Origin: Lyophyllum atratum
Taxonomy: Eukaryota > Basidiomycota > Agaricomycetes > Agaricales > Lyophyllaceae
Assembly: GCA_014905825.1 (NCBI GenBank)
Contig: JACGCN010000086.1
Coordinates: 1 to 64,000, forward strand
Reading direction: 5' to 3'
Length of the DNA: 64,000 nucleotides
Shown here: piece after piece, positions 33,690-46,222 of the stretch
How positions within the stretch are numbered: position 1 is the first letter of the stretch
Layout: every line of letters starts with the position of its first letter
Made by a program: the position numbers and the translations under genes
Notes under the pieces: model-generated
Told to the model about the DNA's origin: nothing
The model's input: the letters and a program-made list of their open reading frames with translations, nothing else
The model's database searches: none

Positions 33690-36600
33690 TCACCGTCGTA
33701 ACGCGGACAGCATCTTGGCCAAAGCATTGATCTGCCCCTTCTGAACTTTCTTCACACCTTCACCATCATCTTTCCCACCCCCTAGACCGCTGAGATCCGT
33801 TGTACTCGTTGACGCAGTCCTGTCTCTGGGCCTCGATTGACTTCCCAGCAGCCAAATTCGCGGGCCGCTCAGTGATAGTATCCAGCTTGACATCCTTGGG
33901 CTTCTTTGTACGCTGTTTCCGAGTAGGGGGCGCACCAAAGATATCCCCAACGGGATTGGGATGCTGGCCACGCGGTAGTTGATCTAGCTCCCATGGTAAC
34001 ACCGTTCATGACTAGATAAAGGTAAAAAAAGTAAAATGTCAAATCGGCCTGCCTTGCAGGAAGATAAACAGACCAAACGCACTCTTGATGTTCTTTGGGA
34101 GAGCTGCGTAGCCAGTATTGCTGTTGGTAGGAGACTGGGGCTTCACACCCGTCCGCCAGCTGGTCGACGAAACACTTGTTGCTGTAGTCGATATACTGCG
34201 TGTGCTAGAATTGCTGTACCGCGTGAATGCTGAACTCGACGTGCCCGCACTCGATGTCGTACTCATAGAGCTGCGCCAGTTACTTGAGACCACGGAGCTG
34301 GCGCTAGAAGCCAAAGGACGTGCACTGCGTGCACTGTTGGGGGAGATGGCACGCTCAGTACGCCTTTCGGGGTAAGCCCAACGCTCAGCGCCTGGTTCTG
34401 GGCTCCGCGATGACACGAGCGGCAAAGACCTGTTGCTCGCATTGGAAGGAGGAGGGTTGTATCCCCGAACACGGCGCCCTCTACTCCACGTCGAAGAGCT
34501 ATCATCCGAGGAGGGCGGTGCAGAGTGGACGGAAGGTGCATTCAGACCCATGATGAGATTGGTGACATTGCTGGCAGTCGTAGACATGGGCGGTGAACTG
34601 TGAAGATCCAAAGAAGATGGAGGGGACACTTCTTCAACCGGTGACACACGTCCCGCTGACAGAGTAGAGGCGCTGTTCTTCCCAAAGCTAAGCTTCCATT
34701 TCGACGGCTTCTTCGTGACAGGAGGCGGCGAGACTGTCGTCGAGACTGGTGGCGGGGGTGGCGCTCCACGGGTGTTGCTACGTGGCGCCGTAAGCAACGC
34801 AGAAGGCATAGCATAGAGAGAAACCGGTTCGAACGGCTCGCGAGCACGTCGCGAGGATCCCGTGGTCTTAGTGGACACTGACCTGTTGGTGGACGATGAT
34901 CTTGAAGCCTTGCTAATCTCCCGCGCTAATGACTGTGAGGCGTCAGCTAGCGTGGCCAACGTTTCATCCTTCGAATCAGCGGTCGTAACACCCTTGCCCT
35001 TACGTGCGCCTCGTTTCCTGCGTTTATTGGTCGAGGTCGATCTAGATTCCATGCCTTCCAGGTCGAAATCGTCTTGTTGGTCGTGATCTGAGTGCTCAAT
35101 TTCTTCGGGCTCTGGCTCTTGATCAAAAACGGTGGAGAGATCCGAATGCTCACGACCTTCATATGCAGGACTGAGGGAAGGAGCTCGAGAGAGCGCACGC
35201 GGTTGCATGGCGGGGGTGCGAACAGTGGAAGTGCTCCCGGAGGGATGCCTCGAGGATGGACGATGAGAGAGAGGTGTAGAGGAAGCGATGGGATGACCTT
35301 GGGAACTGCTCGACACCGTACGATGCATACTATGGCTGCCAAGGAGTGTGGGCAGGTTACGGGCCCAAGCACCAAACTCGCTGGCAGTAGTGCGAGGAGA
35401 ATCATCGTCCGGGTCCTCGAGGACGCAGAAGACCTTGTTGGCGAGGTGTTCGGCGACAGGACGGGTCATACCTGCAAATCGATACATGAAGAAGTTGATA
35501 GGGTCCCTGGAATAGAGGTCAAAGGATGAACAAGCTCCTTGGGAGGTATCCGTCCAAGGGTTAGAGTGGTACAACCTATCGATGTAGATGTCAGCAATTG
35601 ATAGCTGGGAACAAATGTGATGACGAACATATTGATTAGCACAATGCCTAGTGACCAGACATCGGCGGCACGGGGGCGATAAGTAGGAGCAACATTATTC
35701 CTGCATTCTGTGAACAGATGAACCACAATCAGTAATCAGCTCGCGATCAAAGGTGCATAGTAGGACGAACCATAGCTCATATAGGGCGCACTGCCACAAT
35801 CCATATCAGAAGAAGCAAGATCGGACGTTGACAAGCCAAAATCTGTGAGTTTGACAATGACCTTGCGTTCCTGACGACCATTGGGCAAGGTCGTCCAACC
35901 ATCGGTGACAATGAAGTTTTCGGGCTTGATGTCTCGATGGAAGACCTGCTGAGCGTGGCAAGCCGCTACAGCATCGCACATCTGGGAGAACATGGACGAT
36001 ATAAGGCGGAGGCGGGTGCGCGAGAGCAATTGAGAGGGGTGCATAGTTGAGAGGAGACTGGGGGTAGGGGGTGTGTGAGAGACTGAAGAGTCAGCGGTAT
36101 TCGGGACATCCGAATCGTAGTGGTCGCGGGCCTGTTCCAGAAAGTAAAATAGATCTTCGCCTGGAACGTACTCCAAAAGAAGGAGCAAGAACGAAGAGGT
36201 CTCTAAAGTGCGATGAAGGGTGACGATGTTGGGGTGCGAGTGTAGGGATTGGTGAATGGTAACCTGGCATCACGGTAAGCATGTCGCTGATGAATAAACG
36301 GAACGCTGAGACATACCTCTGACATTTGTGCTGCCAAATCTTCCTCGTCAAGGTTGGCTTTGGACAAGCACTTGATCGCATACTCGCGCCCATAAACAAT
36401 CTCTGCAGGAGGGGCAGACTTGTTGTCCAACTCCATCATGCCAATGGTCGACATATGGCCGTCTTCGGAAGGTTGCGGACGATGAAGGACCTCTTGAACC
36501 AGGTAGACTACTGCATAGCTGCCAGTGCCCCAGACGACGCTTGACCTGGAACTCGGTGGCAGGTTCCTGGTACTCGAGACTGCCGGAGGGGGACGCGGAG

Positions 36601-37085
36601 GCAGCAGGGCTGAGGGAGACAAGGCGAATGGTCTCGCCTTGAAGGATGCCAGCCTCTCCCACAAAATCCCCGGGAGCCAGGACATCCTCAATGGTCGAGG
36701 AAGCTCCAGAAAACTGACGGGAAGCAGCCACTGATTTTGCAGGCGCCCAAGGCTGTGAAGACGGGGGACGGGATACCGGGCTGGGAGGCGGCCTGTTGGA
36801 GAAGAAGGGGGAGCGAGGAAGGGATGCAGAAGGGATGGAAGGGGAGGAAGTGGGTGTGGAGGAAAAATTAGTGGAAATGGGAATTGGGAGAGCAGGGGGT
36901 GGGTGAAAACCAGCGAACGCGGACCGAGAAAAAGAGTCTTTCTGGAGGCGCTTGTTGTTCAGGGAGTTGGGAGGGAGACGGGGTTGATCATTAGGGCGAA
37001 CATAGTCACTGCTGTCTTTACGTGGAAGAGTCTTTGGAGATGAGGAGAGCGAAAGCGGTGGCAACTGGACGGGATACTGCAACAT
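33690..37085 (-). CDS. Serine/threonine protein kinase with long Ser-rich tail (KSP1/Ran1-like, tentative)
   Basis: The N-terminal ~190 residues are Pro/Ser-rich. The kinase domain follows in order: glycine loop (GTGSYAVVYLV), lysine (YAIKCLSK), helix-C region, hinge (LLLEYVPGEDLFYFLEQ), catalytic loop HRDIKPENF, DFG (TDFGLST), GSAPYMSYE and ADVWSLGIVLINM. An insert in the N-lobe (PSEDGHMSTIGMMELDNK) and an Asp/Ser/Thr/Pro-rich insert after FLEQARDHYD are notable. A long Ser-rich tail (about 500 residues) follows. The layout resembles the fungal KSP1/SKS1/Ran1 group, which acts in nutrient and TORC1 signalling; the subgroup is uncertain. The last exon appears to carry +1 frame shifts: read literally it stops near 33869, while conserved-looking ends lie in two other frames down to 33690 (KKVQKGQINALAKMLSALRR). 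The start at 37085 is the first usable Met; introns in the leader up to 37400 are likely. Confidence 0.82.
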
Positions 37086-38248
37086 GAGCGACGTGCTGAG
37101 CTGAGTAGTCGTAGCGCTCTGCTCTCAGACGAGACCGGCTTGGAGTCTGAGCAGACCAGGACGGCGATGCATGCAGTGGGGACGAAATCTCCTCCAACTC
37201 TGCGGGGAAAGGAACGACGTCCCGTCGACGCCGGGTGAGATGTTCGAGGGAAGAAGCTAGAGAGGCCGAGTCAGAACCACGTTTGTTGATAAGTGTCTCG
37301 AGGCTGTGCACAGTAACGAACACAACTGGCGAGGGCACGACGAGGACAGCGTACTCACACTTTCTACAACGACGACGGGAACGATGGCAAAGGAAGAGAA
37401 GATGCAGTTGAAGAATAAAGAAAGGCCCAAACTGTCACATTAATTTGCGACCATGTGGACTGCGGCCTTCCACCACGCGTCTCGTGTCTCACACTAAAAT
37501 ACCTCCACCCCCTCCCGCCCCCTCGCACTGCCCTACAGTATGGTATATATCCTATACACATCCTTCTGCCCCACCTGCCTCCTTCCCGCCCCACACAGAC
37601 CCCTCCTCGACCCCGTCTTCGATAAAACCACTAATCATGGGGATGCGCAACGTCGGCCAAACTTCCGTGACGCTGACTAAGCGTACAGCCACCGAATTAT
37701 TGACGCAGCCAAATCCCTCCCCTTCGAAAGGAATTGTGAGATTTGGACATCGCAGGCGATCCAGACGGCTAGAAAGTTTATCAACCTTATAGACAGTATA
37801 TGTAGACTATATAATGCCTAAAATGTTGTGTGGTAAATCATTCTTCTCGTTTCTCGGGACTCCTTGTGCGGTGATCCCTTTCTGAGTTAATACCATCTCT
37901 CACGCACCATTTCGCACCCAACTCATATGAAGCAAATTGATTTACTCATGGATAAGCAGATTTCCACGCCATAACTTTTCCAGATTCACAAAATTGAATG
38001 AGATGCATCAGGTAACTTCTTCAGATTTTGAGATAAAAAAAATCCATGGCGTGAAAGCGTAGGTCATAGTAAAATAATGGGATCGCACTCTTCGGATTGG
38101 TTTTACGCTGAGGTGGCCAGGAGTTATTAAGATGGGCGCGCGGAAAGCTCATTCACAGTGGGCGGCCTCAGTATCAAACAGGTACAAACATTTCACGCTT
38201 TTCATAGACGTTGCGCATCCCCACTAATCATGCACCATGTGCAACCCA
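37086..38248. other. Kinase leader/promoter region and UTP6 3' flank
   Basis: The part up to about 37400 is open in one minus-strand frame (37018-37338) and may be the spliced 5' leader or extra N-terminus of the kinase. From 37440 to 37620 there is a strongly CT/CCC-rich tract on the plus strand. From 37800 to 38240 I see AT-rich sequence without coding sign. Confidence 0.4.
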
Positions 38249-40635
38249 TCATTGCCCTGATCCATCCCCGGCCGCCATCTCCGATGCACCTATCACCCCC
38301 ATCCACCGTTTCTCTAGCTCAGCCCGTCTCTCTTCTCCAACACTCCGTCCACACACTACCACGACCTCGGCTGCTTCTTTTCCTTTCCCATTCCCAAGCA
38401 GCCATCTTGCCCACTCCAGCGACGCTTCCACTGCATCTTTGCGCTGCCACTTCTCATACACTTCCCCAAGAACCTGCCTTTTCCCATCGGGGCCTGATCC
38501 CCAATTCTGCTCGCCTTCCAATGTAGTAAAAACCTTCTGCCACACCGCACCACTCGTGAGATAAGCACTAGCCATATGGCGGATTGAATGCAACCACTTG
38601 GCCGAATCCGAGCCCTGATCCGATGTCAACCCGGTCCCCGGCTTTCTCTGTACCTCGTGTATGACTTGCACGTAGCTCATCAATAGAGCCTCGTGCAATC
38701 CACCCAGCGATGCGTTACACATGCTTTCTTTCAGCAGTACCTAGATTAGCACTCAGTAATGCCGCCCATCCACGCTAAATCTCCTGTCACACACCTCGTG
38801 CATCCTTAATCTGTCCTCCGCAGCATCCGCTGGAAACAGTCCCCATCTCCAGACCGCTTCAATTTCCTCAACCGATCCTTCCACAGCCCCTCTCGCTTCT
38901 TTCCACGCCCCCTCCACGACACCCCGTCCCTCGCCAAACTCTTTCTCCGTAGCGAGCCTGGAAAGCCAAACAGGCGCCGATTTCGGTGCCCGTTTAGAAT
39001 ATTTTCGAGCCGCACGAAGAACCTTGGCAGGCCCTGTCGAGTCTTTGCCCACCGTTTTTATCAATAGCCTGACGTGAGTAGACAGCAATGATGGAGATGC
39101 CTGTGCATGCCCGTGTTGGATGAGTGAACGAAGCGTCGAAATGAGGTATTGTTTCTGAGAAGCGAGTCGTTAGCGGCGAGAAATAAGAAGAGACCAAGAC
39201 GATCGTGATGGCAACGACCACTAACCATATTGTCATCTATCGGCGCGCCACACCATTCCTCAACAAATGCGGCATAGACCTGGAAGACGTCTTCTCGGCC
39301 ACAATTTTCAGCCCTGCCCACCATCTCCTCGTTGGCGCGTCTTAGCCCGTCCACGAACGCCTCGCCCTTGAGGTCAGGTGTGAGGAACCGACTTGCCAAT
39401 AATTTAACCGCCCCTGCATGATCATGTAGCGTTTCTCGCAAAAGATCGTATAGATGCTCCTGCATCGCTTGCCGCAATGGCGGTGGAGATGGATACTCCA
39501 TTAATAAAGCATTCAAGGCCTCAAAGAGCTCGATCTTCGGGAGAGCTGGATACGAAACATTAAGTTAGAGATCATGACCCCTGATCTTAGGAGGTACAGG
39601 TGTCTGCGTACCTCGTACTGCGCTGGATATCACGGATTTGACGATTGCGCCATCCATGATTTTCTTTCGAGAGTCCGCCCCTTCAACCTCTTCCTCCATC
39701 GACTCCTGAATAACCGCTTCTTCACCAAGTCCAGGCATGATGTGGATGCTGGGGTCATCAACATCACTGGTTTTCGTGTCCCCACTCTTCTCGTCCCCTG
39801 GCCGCCCATTGATGCCCAAGACATCCCAGCGTCGTCTTAAACTCTCAATGAAGCCAAGCTCCATCTTCACATACTCCCGCCACAGCTCAACGCTGTCTTC
39901 ATTTAGTCGGATTCCCCGCTGAAGGAGGGTACGTGCAGAAGAAGGAGATTGATGGTTTAGCTCGTGTGAGGCGGCAAGTATGTACAACGGGGGTTGGTTG
40001 GGGTGTAATTGCAGAGCCCTGGATTTTTTTAAAAAAATGGAAGGTGAATATTGTTTAGCTTGTGATCCTCTGGCGTACTCACCTGGCTGTTATTCTACCC
40101 ACTAAGGCCCGTGCCCCTTCCCGCTGTGCCACTTGAATGTACTGGACCCAGAGACCAACATCTGATTTGAATTTTTTCAGTGCCCGTTCAAATATGTGGA
40201 ATTGCCGTCGGACGAGGGCATAATCCGAGATAGACGGTATAGTGGACTCTGACTCTGCATCTCCAGTTAGCCAAAGTAATGAATTGACTGAAAGCGTTGT
40301 CTACTTGTCCGTTCGGCGCGTTTCCTGCGCAGCTGCTCGAGCGCCATTTCATACGAAGCATAACGCAGAAAATCAGCCTTTTTAGCGACGCGTCTTATGA
40401 GGGCCGTTTCGAAGGCCGTGCGCTTTTTCATGATCTGTTTCGTTTCTCTCTGCAGAGATTAGACATTTTGGTTCTGGTGCAAAGAGCGTTTTGAAACCGG
40501 CTTACTTCATTGAACAGATGCTTCTCGACGAGGTCTTTCAGCTCATCGAGCATCTGAAAGACATTCAGCTTTCAGCGGGCAGATATATATATAATGTTTA
40601 CGCGCCTGCTCCTGCTGGAACTGTACTCTCTCCAT
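38249..40635 (-). CDS. UTP6: U3 snoRNA-associated protein 6 (UTP6), HAT-repeat protein
   Basis: The N-terminal start ATG GAG AGA at 40633-40635 encodes MERVQFQQEQ. Then comes MLDELKDLVEKHLFNE from the next exon, matching the UTP6 N-terminal helix. Further exons give AREGARALVGRITARALQLHPNQ-type HAT repeats, then LYILAASHELNH and LLQRGIRLNEDSVELWREYV. Later come helical blocks LFEALNALLMEYPSPPPL, VYAAFVEEWCGA, KSAPVWLSRLATEKEF and a C-terminal exon ending DGSGQ at 38249. UTP6 is part of the UTP-B complex of the small-subunit processome in the nucleolus, needed for 18S rRNA processing. The first intron is problematic: the clean GT donor (GCGC|GTAAAC) gives a phase that does not match the obvious acceptor, so the ATG at 40553 may be the true start. 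Confidence 0.82.
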
Positions 40636-40781
40636 CGCGTTGTGTTATGGGAGTAGACGATAGGATCTGTGAGAGCAAAGCTTGGACAGGAGTTGAGCAC
40701 AACTTTTTTTTGGGACACCGACCGCCTCGGGCCGGAGTGCAAACCTGTCATCGACACCCAACAACACCACCGTTTGCTATC

Positions 40782-42250
40782 ATGCCCAAGGCTCACAGAG
40801 GAGGGAGCACCAACCCTCTTCGTCCACATTCGAGGACGCCTTCCACCTCCAAGCTCAATGCAAATCTTCAATTCACACAGAAGGAACAGCCTCCTAAACC
40901 GCTTGATAAACCAAAGAAGCACGGCACCATTGCCCACGACGTACGTCCCATATAACTCTCATTCACACCCTCATTCCAAACCCTAAGCATTATTCTCACC
41001 TATAGAACACTCAAGCTCACGGAAAGGGTATAGCACGAGTAGCTAGCGCTCAGCGGGTCCACTCCAGAGAACATATGCAGCCTTTTCTGCCGAAACAGCG
41101 AGTCCCCCTCCCGCAGAATCCGAAAGCCTCCGCGGGTAAGGCTGGATTCACGATATCTAGCACAGATGAAGAAGACGATGAAGATGCTTGGGTGTCCAGC
41201 GAAAGTGGTGCTGCGACCCCCAGCAATGATCAGTCAGGCTCCGAAACCGAGTCGGACAACATACCCGACGAAGAAATTATCCGTCGACTCACTGGCGAGC
41301 ACCAGCCACAGACTGCACGGCCAACGAAGGCCACGCGGCCAGAAACACCAGTCCTCCCTCGCGTCGAGACAGCCCGCCCAGCCGATTTCTCTTCTCCAAT
41401 ACCGAATCCTTCACAGCAGAATCTCCACCACCAAGACCAACGCCACGACACCCGTTCCGAAACCCGCACTCCCACTCTCCCTCCCATTAAGACCGGCCCA
41501 CTGCCTCACCTGCAGCATGTTCAGGCGCAGAATCGCCGTTCGTTCGACAACGAGACAATACACGAATTGTCAACTCCGGAAGTGCCATCACCTAGTCAAC
41601 CAAGCCCTCGCCCCTCTGGGAGGCGCCAGGCCTCCACTCGCCCGCCATCCTCCCATTCTGTCAGAGGCGATCACACCCTGCGGCCTCACCCACTCATACG
41701 TGGCCAGTCCTACGGCCAAGTCTACCCCACTAAACCCGCGCCCCTCGAGCCTCTTACAGTGATACAAGATGCATCGTCTTCCGCTTCGCCACCAGATAGC
41801 GCCTTTGATGGAGGGCTATCGATTTCCCCTTCGTCAAGCATCAACACGAATGCAACATCGCCGGGTGGACCCGATCGTGGCTCCTCTTCCCAGCAGCGAC
41901 GCACATCTATCTCATCCACTAGATCCGTGGCCACTTTACCCGTACACTCTGGCCTCAGAGAATCAGTGAACTGGAGTCTAGGTGACCGGAAACGTACCCT
42001 GTCGACCGTTTCTCATTCTTCCTCTTCCGCCGCACTTTCCTCGCTTGTTCATCTACCGACCGTCACTCGCCCCCCATCTCCCCAGCCTATCTCCTTCTTC
42101 CCTCCAGTCAATCCACATGCCAACATCGAAGGCATCCATCCGCTGCTCCCAGGCCCTTACTTAAACAATCACCTTACCGTGCTGGCTCGGAGAACACCTA
42201 TCAAAGAAGCGTTTGACCGGGTCATAAGGGCGAAACAAGTCCGGTCATAA
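40782..42250 (+). CDS. Ser/Pro-rich protein with acidic DAW motif, function unknown
   Basis: Two exons (40782-40940, 41006-42250) join in phase to 467 residues. It begins with a basic region (MPKAHRGGSTNPLRPHSR), then AHGKGIARVASAQRVHS. An acidic block with a central Trp follows (STDEEDDEDAWVSSESG), then DNIPDEEIIRRLTGE. Most of the remainder is Ser/Pro/Thr-rich and probably disordered. The C-terminus is ordered-looking: GIHPLLPGPYLNNHLTVLA ... EAFDRVIRAKQVRS. The acidic-Trp-Ser block is reminiscent of fungal regulators with a DUF3295-like segment (Mks1 group), but this is only a weak resemblance. The gene is divergent from UTP6 with about 150 bp between starts. Confidence 0.7.
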
Positions 42251-43761
42251 TATTAGGAGTGTATATTTAAGTGTTCCGCGTTGCGTTGTAAGTTCGAAGG
42301 CCATCGATTTTGATCACTGCTCATGTACAATTACAGGTTATGGACCGTTAGGATGTCATTGTATCCCACCGTAATATTGGAGATTCCCCAGGACCATGTT
42401 TTCTGACATTCACTGTCTTATTATCTACATTCTGTAGTAACAATTGAACGTTCACTGTCGCATGGATGCAACGGAGGCGTTGCTTTTGACTAGATCTCTA
42501 TTCTGCCCGCCCTAGGACGACCAAAGCACTACGTTCACTAGCAATATCGTCACTACGAGACTATAGGTCAGGATAAATCCTCTTCCAAAACCGATAACAA
42601 AGTAAAACTTTCAAGCTTGCCCCGATCCTTAACACCAGATTCCAACCAGATTCTCGACCAACCGAAATAGGTGCGGAGCGCAAATCTTGGCGAGAGCGTT
42701 GTATTATGGGATCTGTACCGACACAAGCGATGGCGATGTCAGGAGATGCGTTATTTGCAAGCTTGCGATGTCAGCTGAGGCCACCAAGGAAGTGCGGCGG
42801 GGTACACGTGTCTAATAAGTGGAACCAAAGGAATGGGAATCATACGAGACGATGAGCTTCTGGTTTCCATTGAAAGTTACCTCAGGCTGCCCATACCCAG
42901 CTTTCGGATCGACAGCCGAAAATAACCGCGCTTGAGCGGTCGTTAGAGGAGCTGGAGAAGCTATGTTATCAACCCATGGATCATTCAAATATCTCACGAC
43001 GGTGCAACACGCAACAGGTGGCTTACCATGTACATTGTCAGGTAATTCCAAGAATCTTCCTAGATCTCCGGAGTTCCACAGAGTTCCACCCCTGGACGAG
43101 AATGGAAAGACACCGAAAAGCATCCCATCACATCCCTAGGTTTGGCGTACAGCAGCTTGAATGTCCCCTTGACATGCATGCAGCTGTAAGAGGATGATTC
43201 GATGACTCTAGAGTAATCCTCTAGAGGATATGTAGACAAGGACAGTTACAGCACACATTTGAAACGAATTCCTGATGATGCCATGCTTCTCGCGAGACGC
43301 AGGTGTTGCCGCCAGACCACAGGAAGTCTTCCAAGATATATAGTCCGTCCTGGCCTAACCGCGCAGGTGGTAGTGGAGCTTTTGAGGACGAAAGAGACTA
43401 GTGATGGTCCATCTCAAAACACGGATTATTCAATCGCATTTAAAAACGCATCATGCATGGATGATGCACGTAGGCGAGTTCAAGCCAGAAGCCTTCGGAA
43501 TAGGACAATTTAATAAGACACGGCACGGCCGTAACACCAAGAGAGGAGTGTAAGGCATGATAGAGTCGTCGCTGGACACACTGGTGGTGGTCGAATAGTC
43601 AAAGCAGCCACGTGGCGATCGGACGCGTTTCGTCACGTACAGGTTCCACGCATCACTTTCTCTCATCCACGACGACACACCCGTTGACTTGCCGTTGACA
43701 ACACACCCGTCGACAACAACCTTTTTCTTCTGGTTCGTCTTTCTCCGGCACGAAAATCACC
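42251..43761. other. 1.5 kb with no clear gene
   Basis: Two stretches deserve mention. A minus-strand frame at 42812-43123 (103 residues, including WNSGDLGRFLELPDNVHG) reads smoothly but has no recognisable family and no partner exons. The segment from 43450 to 43760 precedes GOT1 and is probably its promoter; it contains a repeated CACCCGTYGAC (about 43679-43715). Otherwise nothing is seen. Confidence 0.35.
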
Positions 43762-44391
43762 ATGTGGTTGTCCGACGCGCAAAGTCAGTCTTCTGGGCAG
43801 ATGTTCAATGAAGTTGTATTGACTGCATTGCACAGAAATTGGTGTCGCTCTTACGACCTTCGGCGGCCTTTTCATGCTCCTAGGCGTCATGCTCTTCTTT
43901 GATCGCGCTCTCCTTGCCCTCGGAAACGTACATTACATGAACTCTCATTCTTATGCCTAGGCTCATGTTGGACTTGCAGGTTCTCTTTATTTCTGGCTTG
44001 ACGTTGATAATTGGGCCTCAGAAGACATTCTACTTCTTCGCACGCAAGCAGAAAATTCGTGGGACGATCTGTTTCCTGGGAGGGGTTCTGCTAGTTTTCC
44101 TCAAGTGGCCTTTTACTGGGATGATTGTTGAAACGTTTGGATTCTTGAATCTATTTGGGTACGAGCATCGCTCCTTCTTCTACTATATCTCACTGAAACC
44201 TCTACGAACATTCAGAGATTTCTTCCCAGTCATTATTACGTTCCTGCGACAGCTACCATTTGTTGGGCCCGCCCTGTCCCTCCCATATATTCGCGTCGTA
44301 AGTATACTGGGGTTGTTTTATCAGTGTACTGAAGATCTCCTCCTTATAGGTGGTGGACCGCCTTGCTGGATCACGAACGTCTGCGGTATGA
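43762..44391 (+). CDS. GOT1: Golgi transport protein GOT1
   Basis: The start at 43762 encodes MWLSDAQKIGVALTTFGG across a first exon of only 22 nt. Four hydrophobic helices follow: LFMLLGVMLFFDRALLALG, VLFISGLTLIIGPQKTFYFF, ICFLGGVLLVFLKWPFTGMI and a last block FFPVIITFLRQLPFVGPAL. The end is VVDRLAGSRTSAV, stop at 44389-44391. This order and the spacing FFxRxQKxRGTxCFxGG match Got1/GOT1B proteins of about 138 residues. Known role: a small four-pass membrane protein of ER-Golgi vesicles that supports COPII/Golgi traffic. Four introns of about 50 nt. The family call is secure. Confidence 0.93.
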
Positions 44392-45185
44392 CCATACCGA
44401 TCTATTTCTGTACCGGCTTGCAACAAATAGACAGACTCATATGAAGAGCACATCTGTGAGTTTACCCTCATATGAATACGGAGGCTTGCGATGGGAATCG
44501 CTCGTTTGGTGGATGCCTTCCCTTGACAACATCCGAGGAATGACTGGCATCTGCATCCCGTACATGCAAGCCAATGTAGCCAAGAAGCATTCTCTGAACA
44601 ACCTATGCATGTGCAAGATCCATGCTGCATATACGGTCCTGGTTGTCCCCTTTGCGCTTCGTCCAATTCTGCTTTTACCCAATTTGATTTGTTTCGTCAT
44701 AAAACTTCTTGTCTATGTCCAACCCATTTCAGCATGCAGGCCGTCTGATGGTTTCGCTGTGCATACGCTCATGAATTACATACAATATACCATACAAATC
44801 TCGAGATCAGTGATCGTGCTATGCCGCTGTGTACTTTAAAGTAGTACTTACATATGTGGCCGCAGACCTCGTGATCAGGAGCACAGAGCGCACCAACCGC
44901 GATTGCCAGTTTACCTCTACCATCTGCAAGATCTAGATATCGCGATCTGCACACTCGACATAGACAAGCGCATGTAAGTTACAATTTCGCATAGACCAGG
45001 CTTGCGGCCGAATCAACCATCTTCCAGATCATCATGCACGACAAATTTCTACACTCTTTGGCGGTTCGGGGTCCATCTTATTCGCGCTGAGCAGACTCTA
45101 ACATCAATCGCGATAACAGACAAGATACCTCGCTATCAGGTCACAATACCCTGGAGAAGGCCGGCGGAGATGGCATCTACGCGTC
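44392..45185. other. GOT1 3' flank and unresolved upstream exons of the next gene
   Basis: A frame near 44880-44990 reads LPVYLYHLQDLDIAICTLDI before a GTAAGT. Another near 45036 reads MHDKFLHSLAVRGPSYSR. Both look as if they could be exons of the gene whose main exon begins near 45186, but I could not join them in phase. The 44400-44860 part shows no coherent coding signal. Confidence 0.35.
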
Positions 45186-46068
45186 TTGCAGGAGTTCTGG
45201 GAAGGTGTACTCAACGATGAGCATAACACCTTATGCTCAACCCTTTCACCTGACGTACGTGAAGGAAATCCAAAAAATGTCGACTTTTCTTTTACACCGC
45301 TGGTTGCGCGACAGGATGATTTCACTCAGGATGACGACCCGTTCGATTACCTCCTCGAAGGCCAAGAGCTAGGGATTCTCCTCCGGACTGACTATTCGAA
45401 CGATGACGCCTGGCAAGCATTATGCACAAGGCTACAAGGCGCTGAGCAAGAGCTGGCTGAAGCAGTGAAACAGCCTGAATCTACGGGTACCGATGAAAAT
45501 GATCAAGCCCAAGCTGAAGACTCCGATTCCGACATGGAATCTGGAGACGATGTACCATTTCCTATCATCAAAGTTGTGGACCCCACACTACCGGAGCGAG
45601 CCATTTTGAACGGCATATCCAATCTATCGGCTCTACGCCTTCTGAACGACGTCGACATCCGACCAGCACCTAGCCCGCCAGTCGGCGAAAGTCGAATACG
45701 GCCTCCCAACCGATTGATTGACCAGGGTACATGGCAAGAAATATATTCGGGCATGAATATTTGGATATACGACGCCCAGTCAAACACCGACCAATGTCTT
45801 AGGCTCGTTAGCCAGGAGGGAGACATCTACGGCACTGCAACGTACGTGCTGACTTGTCTACCTGCGAATGATGGCGCTCACGCTTCACAGTGGAGACAGT
45901 TGGCGCGTGCAAGGTTCCCATATTTGCGAACTTCAGTTCAATATGTCGTTCCTTAACATGACTATCAACTTCGGAGGCTTGGACCGTTGGGACTATGGAC
46001 AGAGGCAACGAAACCTTCAGGAGGCCAACGTGATGATCGGAAACTCTCCTATTCCAGGAACATCTTGA
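45186..46068 (+). CDS. Unassigned protein (main and last exons; 5' end unresolved)
   Basis: The large exon reads LQEFWEGVLNDEHNTL ... and has an acidic stretch (DSDSDMESGDDVP). Then come ISNLSALRLLNDVDIRPAPS and NRLIDQGTWQEIYSGMNIWI. A 52-nt intron from about 45843 restores YGTATGDSWRVQGSHICELQ, and the gene ends FGGLDRWDYGQRQRNLQEA ... PGTS. The ordered C-terminal half suggests a real globular domain. I have a vague memory of similar unnamed basidiomycete proteins but no function. The start is given only as the first codon of the visible exon; upstream exons probably exist. The 3' end converges with RACK1. Confidence 0.6.
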
Positions 46069-46222
46069 ATAATAGAAACGCCTCAACATTGCCTTCTAAA
46101 TCATTATATGACTAGCTGAGCGCACGATGGAGGCTTTTGTATATTTTTTTGCAGTTATGAGAGAAACAGCAGAAAACATCACGCCACCGCCACCTAGCCA
46201 ACCGTAGCCAACCGAACGTCTT

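Noticed and set aside
40690..40740. Short T-run and AT-rich spots as origins or terminators
   Set aside because: Ordinary composition for divergent fungal promoters; no origin motif can be supported from sequence alone.
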